Shown: positions 55,973 through 64,000 of the stretch, piece by piece | How the letters are laid out: each line of letters begins with the position of its first letter | Position numbering within the stretch: position 1 is the stretch's first letter | Assembly: GCA_964577955.1 (NCBI GenBank) | Contig: CAZOAZ010000005.1 | Span: forward strand, 62,001-126,000 | DNA: 64,000 nt | Source of the DNA: CADEEX01 sp964577955 | GTDB taxonomy: Bacteria > Acidobacteriota > Vicinamibacteria > Vicinamibacterales > CAVVIG01 | Reading direction: 5' to 3' | Notes under the pieces: generated by a model | The model's input: only the letters and a program-made list of their open reading frames with translations | What the model was told of the DNA's origin: nothing | Database searches by the model: none | Program-made: the position numbers and the translations under genes

Positions 55973-57439
55973 TTAGGGGGACAGGCCGATGCGGCGGAGC
56001 AAATGGGCAAAGCGCGGGTCGTGATGCAGGGGTTGCCACCCCTCTTCGACTTTCAAAAAGAGCAAGACGGTATCGCGTTCGGCGCAGGCGCGTTCCAACC
56101 ATTCGAACGCGCGGTCATATTCGCCGAGATCAACACACAGGCGCGCGATGCTCGTCGGGCGCACATATTTCTGCTTGAGGAGGAAGCTCATCTTGCTGAG
56201 CAGGTATGCCGAATCATTCGCTTTGCTCCACAACTTGAAACTCTGCGATAGTTCGGCAAATGAGGCTGCGCCGGTAAGCGCGGCGGCTTTCCGATAGGCG
56301 GCCTCGGCTTCTTGGGGCTTCTCTTGCTTTTGATAGACGTGCCCGAGGGCTTTGTAAGCCAGCAAGTATTCAGAGTTGATGGTCAGCACCGTTTGATAGG
56401 CGGCGATGGCTTCGTCATAGCGGCGCAGGCGGTACAGAATATCGCCCGCCGTCAGATGCGCGCCGAGCGCATTTGGCTCTGCCGCTTGTGCGTGGCGAAT
56501 CTCAACCAATGCTTCCTCTAATCGTCCACTCGCCCACAACAGCCAACTCCGCCCGATGTGCGCTGCCGGATAAGCGGGGTCGAGCGCGAGGGCGCGTTGG
56601 AACTCTTCTTCTGCGCCCGTCCAATCCCATTCATAGGCCAGTTTCACCAATCCCAATGCGGCGTGCGCTTCTGCCGATTGCTCGTCGAGTTGCACAGCTT
56701 GGCTCGCTGCAACTTTCGCTTTGGTGAAGCCCTCTTCCGGGCGCAAGTAATTGTGCGAAACCATCAGACTGTAGACATCGGCCAGCCCCGCGTGCGCTCG
56801 CGCTTCATAGGGGCTGAGTTGAATCGCCCTTTCGAATTGGATAATCGCTTTTTGAAATCCCTCTTCGGTGCGCGCGTTCGAAAATTCGCGCCCGCGCAAA
56901 TAGGCGGCGTGCGCTTCGGCGCGCGAGGTGGAGGAGGCCGCGCTTTCAGTGGGTGCGGCTCCGCCGGATTGCGAAGAAGAGGGGTGCAAAGCTCCGATTT
57001 TCCAGATGCCGAAAGTGACGACCAGCAACGCGATGGCGCTCACCGCCAGCCCGATCTCTATCGGTCGCCAAGCGGTTGTCGGAGGCGAGGCGGTTCGAGA
57101 GGAGGGAGGCTTATCGGCTATTGCTTCATCGCGCACGGCTGCGATGAAGCAATAGCCGCGTTTGGGAATGGTCTGAATGAAGCGCGGGTTTCGAGCCTTG
57201 TCGCCGAGCGCCTTTCGCAGTTCGAAGATGGCAGTGGTGAGCACTTCATCGCTGACGAAGCGTTGCGGCCACACCGCTTGCAGGAGGTCTTCTTTCAACA
57301 CCACATTGCCTGCGTGGTTGGCCAGATGCACAAGCACGGCCATCACCTTCGGCTCCAATCTGACACTCTGCCCATTGCCGGAAATGGTATTGAGTTGCGG
57401 GTCAACCCGCCATTCATTGGCGTGAAAACTCTGCTCCAT
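55973..57439 (-). CDS. CadC-like winged-helix transmembrane regulator with TPR domain
   Basis: 488 residues from the ATG at 57,439 (GGGAG upstream). OmpR-type winged helix (about 1-105; SVRLEPKVMAVLVHLANHAGNVVLKEDLL, VLTTAIFELRKALGD), one membrane helix (about 130-150), and about seven TPR units (for example AIIQFERAIQLSPYEARAHAGLADVY). Acts as a membrane-bound transcription regulator whose extracytoplasmic TPR part senses a partner. Target genes unknown; frequent in Acidobacteria. Confidence 0.88.
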   Translation of the reverse strand: MEQSFHANEWRVDPQLNTISGNGQSVRLEPKVMAVLVHLANHAGNVVLKEDLLQAVWPQRFVSDEVLTTAIFELRKALGDKARNPRFIQTIPKRGYCFIAAVRDEAIADKPPSSRTASPPTTAWRPIEIGLAVSAIALLVVTFGIWKIGALHPSSSQSGGAAPTESAASSTSRAEAHAAYLRGREFSNARTEEGFQKAIIQFERAIQLSPYEARAHAGLADVYSLMVSHNYLRPEEGFTKAKVAASQAVQLDEQSAEAHAALGLVKLAYEWDWTGAEEEFQRALALDPAYPAAHIGRSWLLWASGRLEEALVEIRHAQAAEPNALGAHLTAGDILYRLRRYDEAIAAYQTVLTINSEYLLAYKALGHVYQKQEKPQEAEAAYRKAAALTGAASFAELSQSFKLWSKANDSAYLLSKMSFLLKQKYVRPTSIARLCVDLGEYDRAFEWLERACAERDTVLLFLKVEEGWQPLHHDPRFAHLLRRIGLSP

Positions 57440-57638
57440 AACTCCCTCTTCGATAACGCGCAGGAATTTTACCAACCGGCGAAAGCCGACCGCTACCTGC
57501 AAATAGCAAGCGCCGCGCGGGGGGGGCAGATGGCGCGCGGCGCAGTCTGACCGAAGGAGCCTGCGTTACAGACACAAACCCGTCTTTCGATCAGAAACGA
57601 AAATGGGGGATTGGCGACCTCTTCGGCTCGCGCGGGCG

Positions 57639-58790
57639 TTACTTGCCGCTCACCCAGACATCCCGTTTGCCGGTGAGGAAATAGAACAGCCCGACGACGG
57701 CTGCCACATTCATCACCGAAAAGAGATAGGCGAGGTTGAGCACTTGAATGCTGCGATTGAGCTTCGTCAAATAGGCTGCCAAAGCGACGCTCGCATAGAA
57801 GGCGATCTGTCCGAGAAGGACGACGCCATAAAACGCCGCTTCGACAAATCGCATCGCGTCGGCGACGATCAAGAGGTTAGTAAAAAACAGGAGCAGAAAA
57901 AATAAGGGGGCGACCAGTCGCATCAGTTTGTGCGAGTAAAATTGAAAAGCCAACAGGCTGGTCGGCAACAGGGTCTGTGGCAGCAGATCGAGAAGTTGAT
58001 AATTGCCTGTCAAGGTGCGCGCTTTGCGGACGAATTCGCGTCCGGCAGCGACACTGGCGACATCATAGGCTCGGGCTTGTTCGTCGAAGACGACGCGCCA
58101 GCCGCCGAGCGCAATTCGCATCGGGGTGTAGACATCATCGAGCAACGTAGTAGGCGGCAGCGGCTCCCATAGGCGACGGCGAATTGCGTAGATTGCGCCG
58201 GTCGCGCCGATCATCGAACCGGCGCGGCTCTCGCTCTTGCGAATCCATTTTTCATACTTCCAATAGAGGCCGACGCTCGCCGCCGTGTGGGAACCGGACT
58301 CATTGGTAAGCAGCAACTCGCCTGATACAGCGCCGACGGTATCATCCGCAAAATTGGCTGTGAGGTGGCGGATGGCGGAGGGGTCGAACCATTGGCGCGC
58401 GTCCGTGAAGACGACGATTTCGCCTTTGGCGTGGCGCATTCCGACATTGAGCGCGTGCGCTTTGCCGCGCCGTTCGGGGTAACCGAAAACGCGCACGCGA
58501 CGACTGGCAAACCGACAAGCAACGGAAGCCGTCGCATCGGTCGAACCGTCCGAAACGATGAGAATTTCCAGACGGTCTGCGGGGTAATCGCAAGCCAAGA
58601 GGTTCTGTATGCGGGCAGTAATTTCGTCCGCCTGATTGTGGCAGGCAACGATGACCGAAACCGTTGGGGTGAGGTCGGACTTGCGCGCTTGGCCATTTCG
58701 CAGACGCCCGATCCCCCACACCATCAGCGGGTAGCCCAAATAGGTGTAGGCAATGGCGATTATTGAAATCCAGAAGAGCGTCTTTTCCAT
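57639..58790 (-). CDS. Family 2 glycosyltransferase, membrane-bound
   Basis: 383 residues from the ATG at 58,790. One N-terminal helix, then GT2 domain: VSVIVACHNQADEI, VSDGSTDAT, RGKAHALNVGMRHAKGEIVVFTDARQWF (DxR at the DxD site), LLDDVYTPMRIALGGWRV (catalytic acid region) and three to four C-terminal membrane helices. Likely polymerises or adds sugars to a surface polysaccharide. No other polysaccharide genes are adjacent. Confidence 0.88.
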   Translation of the reverse strand: MEKTLFWISIIAIAYTYLGYPLMVWGIGRLRNGQARKSDLTPTVSVIVACHNQADEITARIQNLLACDYPADRLEILIVSDGSTDATASVACRFASRRVRVFGYPERRGKAHALNVGMRHAKGEIVVFTDARQWFDPSAIRHLTANFADDTVGAVSGELLLTNESGSHTAASVGLYWKYEKWIRKSESRAGSMIGATGAIYAIRRRLWEPLPPTTLLDDVYTPMRIALGGWRVVFDEQARAYDVASVAAGREFVRKARTLTGNYQLLDLLPQTLLPTSLLAFQFYSHKLMRLVAPLFFLLLFFTNLLIVADAMRFVEAAFYGVVLLGQIAFYASVALAAYLTKLNRSIQVLNLAYLFSVMNVAAVVGLFYFLTGKRDVWVSGK

Positions 58791-59039
58791 CGGCTTCGTA
58801 AATTGGACAAGAGATACGATTCTCGTGAAGGAGAAATGCCGATCACGCACCGATTTCCAGAAGTCGCCCGCCGATTTTGCAAGCCCCATCCCTTTGAGAG
58901 AAAAGACACCGCCCCTTTGTTGGGCGAAAGTAAAAAAAGAGCTTCGCGTTTGGCTATCTCTTAGCGTATGCTCATGCCTAGCTTTGAGAGCAGCCCTGCC
59001 AGTCTGCTTGGTGTCTGCAAAGAAAACGCCGGAGAAGTA

Positions 59040-60179
59040 ATGATGGGAAGCAACCACCGAACGATTTCAAAATTCATGAAATGGCTGTTGATCTTTGTCG
59101 CTTGGACGCTAGGAGCATTCTTTTTCGCCTCGCAGGCGGTCACCCAACTGCAAGCCTACGGGCAAACCATCTCTTTCTTCCGCGTCCTCTTGTGGCAATC
59201 GGTTTCCGGCTACGTATGGTTTGCGCTGTTGCCGACCGTCCTGTGGCTCGGCAAACGCTTCCCGCTCGAACGGGGTCGTTGGCAAGCCAGTCTGCCCGCC
59301 CATCTGATTGCCGGGTCGTTGCTGGCCATGACTCATCAACTGATTGACGCGCTGGTGTTGCCCTATTTCGGGTATCCGTTACAAGCGAACTTCAATTCCT
59401 TTTTCGAACGCTACAAATTTTTTCTGCTCCTCAATTTTCACCTCGGCGTGCTGATCTACTGGATTGCGCTCGGGGTGCAACATACCATCGGTTACTATCA
59501 GAAATACCGCGAACGCGAATTGCGCGCCTCGCAACTGGAGACCCGGCTGGCCGAATCGCGGTTGCAGATTTTGAAGATGCAACTGCACCCGCACTTTCTC
59601 TTCAACACCCTCAACACCATATCCGAACTGGTGTACAAAGACCCGGACGCCGCCGAGTTGATGATTACCAATTTGAGCGACTTGTTGCGCTTGTCGCTAG
59701 AGACGGTCGGCGTGCAGGAAGTGCCACTACATAAAGAGCTCGACTTTTTGAAGAAGTACCTCGACATCGAACAGACGCGCTTTCACGACCGGTTGCAGGT
59801 GCGACTCGACATTGATCCGCAGACGCTTGATGCCAGCGTTCCGAATATGATCTTGCAGCCGCTGGTCGAGAACGCTATTCGTCATGGCATTGCGCCGCGC
59901 GCCTCGGGCGGCAGCGTCGAAATCGGCGCGGCGCGCGAAAACGGTTCGCTGCACTTGCGCATCAGCGATGACGGCTGTGGCATTGGGCGCAGCGATACCA
60001 ACGCCTTGAAAGAGGGTGTGGGGTTATCGAATACGCGGGCGCGGCTCGATCAACTTTATGGCGCAGAGCATCGCTTCGCCTTGCAGGCGTCGCCTGCCGG
60101 AGGGCTATCGTTAGACTTGTTGATTCCCTTTCGCAGGGACGGGCTGGTGAGCGATGAAAATTCGCGTACTGATCGTTGA
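59040..60179 (+). CDS. LytS-type membrane histidine kinase
   Basis: 379 residues from the ATG at 59,040 (GGAG 5 bases upstream). Four membrane helices (about 10-150), a coiled coil, then the His_kinase domain with LHPHFLFNTLNTISELV (phospho-acceptor His) and HATPase with LVENAIRHGIAP and DDGCGIG. Overlaps the LytTR regulator gene by 26 bases; a two-component pair. Confidence 0.92.
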   Translation: MMGSNHRTISKFMKWLLIFVAWTLGAFFFASQAVTQLQAYGQTISFFRVLLWQSVSGYVWFALLPTVLWLGKRFPLERGRWQASLPAHLIAGSLLAMTHQLIDALVLPYFGYPLQANFNSFFERYKFFLLLNFHLGVLIYWIALGVQHTIGYYQKYRERELRASQLETRLAESRLQILKMQLHPHFLFNTLNTISELVYKDPDAAELMITNLSDLLRLSLETVGVQEVPLHKELDFLKKYLDIEQTRFHDRLQVRLDIDPQTLDASVPNMILQPLVENAIRHGIAPRASGGSVEIGAARENGSLHLRISDDGCGIGRSDTNALKEGVGLSNTRARLDQLYGAEHRFALQASPAGGLSLDLLIPFRRDGLVSDENSRTDR

Positions 60180-60921
60180 TGACGAATCCATCGCGCGAGA
60201 CCGCATCAAACGCTTTCTCAGCGCCGAACCGGACATCGAGATCATCGGCGAATGCCGCGATGGGAAGGCGGCTGTTGCGGTCATCAAAAAGCTCGCGCCC
60301 GATCTGGTCTTCCTCGATATTCAGATGCCGGAACTCAGCGGCTTCGAAGTGCTCAAGGCCATCGGCGCGGCGCACCTACCGGCCATCGTCTTCGTCACGG
60401 CATTCGACAATTTCGCCTTGCAAGCCTTCGAATATCACGCTCTCGATTACCTGCTGAAGCCCTTCAACCGCGACCGTTTTCGCCGCTCACTCAGCTATGC
60501 GCGCGAGCAGATTGAGCGCCAACACACCGGCGGCGTAGACATCCGCCTGCTCTCTTTGCTCGAAGATATCAAAGGCGGGCACAAATACCTCGAACGCCTG
60601 GTCATCAAATCGGTCGGACGCGTCTACTTTTTGAAGGCCGATGAGATTGATTGGATTGAAGCCTGCGGCAACTATGTGAACCTGCACGTCGGCAACGAAA
60701 CGCATCTGCTGCGCGAAACCATGAACCGTTTGGAAGAGAAGCTTGACCCCGACAAATTCATGCGGATTCACCGTTCGAGTCTGGTCAACCTGGATCGCAT
60801 CAAAGAATTGACGCCGCTCTTCAACGGCGACTACACCGTGATTCTGCGCAACAACACCAAGCTCACTTTGAGCCGCACCTACCGAGATCGCTTGCAAGAC
60901 TTGTTCGAAAAACTTTCCTGA
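60154..60921 (+). CDS. LytTR-family response regulator
   Basis: 255 residues. REC domain with VLIVDDE, phospho-acceptor Asp in LVFLDIQMPELSG, and LLKPFNRDRF; C-terminal LytTR DNA-binding domain (about 150-250; YFLKADEIDWIEACGNYVNLHV, FMRIHRSSLVNLDRIKEL). It would bind direct-repeat promoters after phosphorylation by the preceding kinase. Confidence 0.93.
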   Translation: MKIRVLIVDDESIARDRIKRFLSAEPDIEIIGECRDGKAAVAVIKKLAPDLVFLDIQMPELSGFEVLKAIGAAHLPAIVFVTAFDNFALQAFEYHALDYLLKPFNRDRFRRSLSYAREQIERQHTGGVDIRLLSLLEDIKGGHKYLERLVIKSVGRVYFLKADEIDWIEACGNYVNLHVGNETHLLRETMNRLEEKLDPDKFMRIHRSSLVNLDRIKELTPLFNGDYTVILRNNTKLTLSRTYRDRLQDLFEKLS

Positions 60922-61202
60922 CCGATAGCCGGAGGAGCGAAGGGTAGCAAGCTGACTGCCCGCGCCCTCGATTCGCAGGCTGTATCTGAAGATGGCCCCC
61001 CTTTTTCCTTTCGGACGAGCGGCGTCAACCACCTTGAAACAACGGCTCGTCACCCGTTCCCCACTGCTCGTCACAAATCAATTGCCGCTTGCCAGAATGC
61101 GCTTAAACTGGCATCGGCGCAGTCTTTCATCCGCGAGTGTGTCAGCGCCTCGCCGACGCGCGCCGAGAGAGTTGACAGTTCCGTCTCAGGGGAGGGGCGG
61201 CT

Positions 61203-61604
61203 ATGGCATATAGATTGATCTTCGTCGTATTGATCGCCCCCTGTGTTGTGGGTGTCGCACTGGCCAGCCGCTTGCAATCCGCTGATGGCTCAACCGAGCG
61301 CATGAGCGCCGAACTCCGACAACGCCCGATCAATCAACTGAGCCACGTCGGGGGCAGCCGCCCGCACAACGAGGCAGCGCCGCTTTTTGCACGCGCCTTC
61401 GGTGATGAAGTCGGCATCCTCGCTGATCGCAAAGCCAGCCTCAGCCGGAGCGATTTTGTGGAGGCGCGCGGAGTCCGCCGCAACCAGCTTTCAACGCCCG
61501 CCGCGATTGGGATCGGCTTGAGCATTGCCGTGAGCGCCTTAGCCTTGTTGGTGCTCTGCGCGCTGACCGATAAAGACGGTGCACGCCGCTTGCAAGAAAG
61601 TTAG
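61203..61604 (+). CDS. Hypothetical membrane protein
   Basis: 133 residues with GGGGAGGGG before the ATG. A hydrophobic N-terminal helix (YRLIFVVLIAPCVVGVALA) and a second helix near the C terminus (AAIGIGLSIAVSALALLVLCAL). No family recognised. It precedes the M28 peptidase by 8 bases and is probably in the same transcript. Confidence 0.6.
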   Translation: MAYRLIFVVLIAPCVVGVALASRLQSADGSTERMSAELRQRPINQLSHVGGSRPHNEAAPLFARAFGDEVGILADRKASLSRSDFVEARGVRRNQLSTPAAIGIGLSIAVSALALLVLCALTDKDGARRLQES

Positions 61605-61612
61605 GACTATCC

Positions 61613-63292
61613 ATGAGTCGAACCAGAACCATCGTTTTTGCATTGCTGGTGACACTTCTGACTGCGCCGCTAGCCGCCGCGCAAGCGAAAGTCAACCGGG
61701 CGACCGCCAAACCGACCATCGCCGCGCACGGCAATGTCGAAGGCGTTACGGCTGCACAGATGAAGGACTTTCTCACCTTCATTGCAGCCGACGAACTCGA
61801 AGGGCGTGATGCCCCATCGCGCGGTCTCGACATCGCCGCTTTGTATATTGCCAACCATCTGTCTCGTTGGGGGCTGAAGCCCGCTGGCGAAAATGGCAGT
61901 TACTTTCAACCCATCGCCTTGCGCCGCACCACTATTGACCCGCAACGCTCTTTTACAGAGATCAATGGTCAACGGTTCCACTATGGCGACGATTTTCTCG
62001 CCACCTTGCGCGGCGGTACGGCAACCGCTCAGATGGTCTTCGTCGGACATGGCTTCTTCATCAAAGCGAAGAAGATCAACGCCTATGAAGGTATTGATGT
62101 CAAAGACAAGATCATCATCACTTCCAATCAATTGCCCAAAGGCATCACGGCGAACGACCTGGCCGGACAGCCTGGCGTTGATTGGGCGAACGCGCAGATG
62201 TATGCCGAAGCGCACGGTGCAAAAGGCATCATCGCTGTGCCCTCTTTCCTTGGCCTCACCAATTGGGCGAAAACGGCGCGCAAAGCGGTCGAGATCGGAA
62301 CGTTGGACGTCGAAAAATTTCTCCCCGCAAATGTCGCATCAATTCCCATCGTTCAGGCGTCGCCTAAATTCTTGACCGCCCTCTTTCAAGGCGAGAGACA
62401 ATCGGCAGCGACCATCTTCAGTCGGGCGCTGAACAATGAAGCGATGGAGTCGTTCGCCTTGAGCGCGGAGAGAAGCGTCACCCTCAATGTTGCCGTCAAT
62501 ACCGCTGAGGCGACGACGAAGAATATCATTGCCATATGCGAAGGTAGCGACCCCGTTTTGAAAAATGAATATGTCGCCATCGGCGCGCATTACGATCACG
62601 TCGGCATGGGAGAACCCTCTGGCAACGAAGGCAAGTTCCCCGGCAAAGACCCTGCCGATTTGATCTATAACGGTGCAGATGATGATGGCAGCGGCACCGC
62701 CGCGGCGATGGGGATGGCGGAAGCCTTTGCCAAAGGCCAACGACCGAAACGTTCGATTCTCTTCGTCTGGCATACGGCAGAAGAAGACGGGTTGTGGGGC
62801 GCGCGTTATTTCACGGAGTACCCGACCGTACCGGTCAAACAGATCGTCGCGCAATTGAACATTGATATGATCGGGCGCTGCCGTGCCGAAACTGATACTA
62901 ATCCGGCGCATCGCCAACTAGCGCGTTCGAATGAAGTCTTTCTGGTCGGCCCGAAGATGATGAGCACAGAGATCGGCGAAATCAGCGAATCGGTCAATCG
63001 CGCCTATCTCAATTTAACCTTCAACTACCTATTCGACGATCCGAAAGACCCGAATCAATACTTCTATCGCAGCGACCACTTCTTCTATGCGCGCAAAGAT
63101 ATTGCAGTGATCTTCTATACGGATGGGGAGCACGAGGATTATCACCGCCCGTCGGATTCTGTCGAAAAGATTGATTTCGGCTATATGGAGAGAGTGACGC
63201 GCACCATTATGGCGACGGCGTGGGAGTTGGCCAATCGCGCCGCCCGTCCGCGTGTTGATAAACCGCTGCCCGCCACCTCTGTGGGAGACTGA
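61613..63292 (+). CDS. M28-family zinc aminopeptidase, exported
   Basis: 559 residues. Signal peptide (about 1-24), an inserted PA-type region (about 130-270) and the M28 catalytic domain: HYDH (326-329), ADDDGSG, TAEEDGLWG (catalytic Glu pair at 390-391), NIDMIGR, and a late GEHEDYHRPSD with the last His ligand. It binds two zinc ions and cleaves N-terminal residues from peptides outside the cytoplasm. Confidence 0.92.
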   Translation: MSRTRTIVFALLVTLLTAPLAAAQAKVNRATAKPTIAAHGNVEGVTAAQMKDFLTFIAADELEGRDAPSRGLDIAALYIANHLSRWGLKPAGENGSYFQPIALRRTTIDPQRSFTEINGQRFHYGDDFLATLRGGTATAQMVFVGHGFFIKAKKINAYEGIDVKDKIIITSNQLPKGITANDLAGQPGVDWANAQMYAEAHGAKGIIAVPSFLGLTNWAKTARKAVEIGTLDVEKFLPANVASIPIVQASPKFLTALFQGERQSAATIFSRALNNEAMESFALSAERSVTLNVAVNTAEATTKNIIAICEGSDPVLKNEYVAIGAHYDHVGMGEPSGNEGKFPGKDPADLIYNGADDDGSGTAAAMGMAEAFAKGQRPKRSILFVWHTAEEDGLWGARYFTEYPTVPVKQIVAQLNIDMIGRCRAETDTNPAHRQLARSNEVFLVGPKMMSTEIGEISESVNRAYLNLTFNYLFDDPKDPNQYFYRSDHFFYARKDIAVIFYTDGEHEDYHRPSDSVEKIDFGYMERVTRTIMATAWELANRAARPRVDKPLPATSVGD

Positions 63293-63324
63293 CAGCGGCG
63301 TGAACGAAGCGGAAAGAAAATTTC

Positions 63325-64000
63325 ATGAAGCGACGTTTGTATGAATTGGCTCTCTGCGGATTGCTTGCCGCGCTCGTCTGCTGGTCGCAATCCCTCGGCG
63401 CGGTTGCCCGCAACCTTGATTATGCGACACTAGAGAGTTTGGCTCTGTCCGAACTGAAAGAGAATCAGACGCCGGGGGCTGCCCCCGCCATCATTCAAGA
63501 CGGGCGCGTCGTCTATGCCAAAGGGTTCGGCGTTGCCAATGTTGAAACCCATCAACCGGTCACGCCCGACATGCTGTTTCGCTTAGGCTCGACGACTAAG
63601 ATGTTTACGGCTGCGGCGCTGGTGACGTTGGCCGCGCAAGGCAAGCTCAAACTTGATGCGGCAATTGGCAGCTACACGAAAGGGCTGCACACCAAACTGG
63701 CGGCGCTCACTCCGCATCAGTTGATGAGCGCCTCGGCAGGACTGCGCGATTTTGCGTCGCCCGTCACCTTGCAGGAAGGGTCGTCGCTGGCGGCCAATGT
63801 GCGAGGTTGGAAACAAGATGTCTTCTTCACGGAGCCGGGAAATATCTACTCCTATTCGAGTCCCGGCTATTGGCTGGCCGGGTTCGTCGTCGAAGAGGTC
63901 GGCGGCAAACCCTACGCCGAGGCGATGCAAGAGTTGCTCTTTACGCCATTAGGAATGTCTCATTCGACCTTTCGCCCGCTCGTTGCCGCAACCTATCCGC
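63325..64000 (+). CDS. Serine hydrolase, class C beta-lactamase family (3' end outside window)
   Basis: First 225 residues; the frame is open to the window end. Signal peptide (about 1-25), then ARNLDYATLESLALSEL, the SxxK motif GSTTKMFTAAALV, YSYSSPGY (YxS-type second motif) and the LTPHQLMSASAGLRDF loop. Family S12 members include beta-lactamases, D-amino peptidases and esterases; the third motif lies beyond the window, so activity cannot be narrowed. Confidence 0.87.
   Translation, partial: MKRRLYELALCGLLAALVCWSQSLGAVARNLDYATLESLALSELKENQTPGAAPAIIQDGRVVYAKGFGVANVETHQPVTPDMLFRLGSTTKMFTAAALVTLAAQGKLKLDAAIGSYTKGLHTKLAALTPHQLMSASAGLRDFASPVTLQEGSSLAANVRGWKQDVFFTEPGNIYSYSSPGYWLAGFVVEEVGGKPYAEAMQELLFTPLGMSHSTFRPLVAATYP

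Overview
The window looks like a metagenome-assembled contig from Acidobacteriota. Bases 1 to about 51,300 are G+C-rich (roughly two thirds by eye). Gene content and the ftsH-folP-cdaA-cdaR-glmM order fit a Vicinamibacteria-like soil acidobacterium. From about 51,300 to the end, base composition and codon use drop abruptly, and gene style (LytS/LytTR pair, winged-helix TPR regulator, M28 peptidase) resembles Blastocatellia. The change falls inside one gene, ftsH, at about codon 228, in the most conserved part of the AAA domain. This suggests that two genomes were joined, either by misassembly or, less likely, by recombination. Taxon names are inference; no rRNA or tRNA gene was seen.

Layout. 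1-10 kb: end of nfo, pal lipoprotein, a methyltransferase, a GT-C membrane glycosyltransferase, an acidic LysW-like protein, a REC-PilZ regulator, a CNNM/CBS protein and a Zn/Cd P-type ATPase with its ArsR/SmtB repressor. 10-15 kb: a four-gene GldA/GldF/GldG/DUF4340 export operon. 15-24 kb: DacB, an AlaX-like editing protein, a sensor kinase, queC-queE, a double methyltransferase and a DUF72 protein. 24-26 kb: VapBC and a secreted metal-dependent hydrolase-like protein.

25.8-31.4 kb is one minus-strand run: TPR protein, TRASH/YHS protein, class II aldolase, one hexameric and three pentameric microcompartment shell proteins, and a 74-residue cysteine-cluster peptide. A D-hydroxyacid dehydrogenase, nth and a cyclophilin follow. 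The aldolase C terminus and the peptide N terminus both look like encapsulation helices. No aldehyde dehydrogenase, phosphotransacylase or kinase is present, so this is a minimal or split microcompartment locus.

31.6-34.6 kb is an array of five attC-like sites with small cassettes (toxin-antitoxin pair, DUF4160/DUF2442 pair, immunity-like protein, a frameshifted unknown, a decayed mazEF) and no integron integrase: a CALIN. 34.8-43.6 kb is a sugar or alcohol oxidation region: diheme cytochrome c, PQQ dehydrogenase with an Asp-X-Asp lanthanide-type signature, Gfo/Idh/MocA oxidoreductase, two TIM-barrel isomerase-like proteins, a NupG-type transporter and a sulfatase. 43.6-51.3 kb holds pdxJ, an AadA-like nucleotidyltransferase, a VOC protein and the c-di-AMP cluster glmM-cdaR-cdaA-folP-ftsH.

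51.3-64 kb (second genome type) holds kdsB-pyrG, a lipoprotein alpha/beta hydrolase, a winged-helix/TPR regulator, a GT2 glycosyltransferase, a LytS/LytTR two-component system, an M28 peptidase and the start of a class C beta-lactamase-like hydrolase.

The left part is unusually rich in short repeats placed at gene ends: AT-rich inverted repeats, GTGTCAGACAC palindromes, GGCGTCCGGC elements and degenerate phrase repeats. Some of them run into coding sequence and rewrite protein termini.
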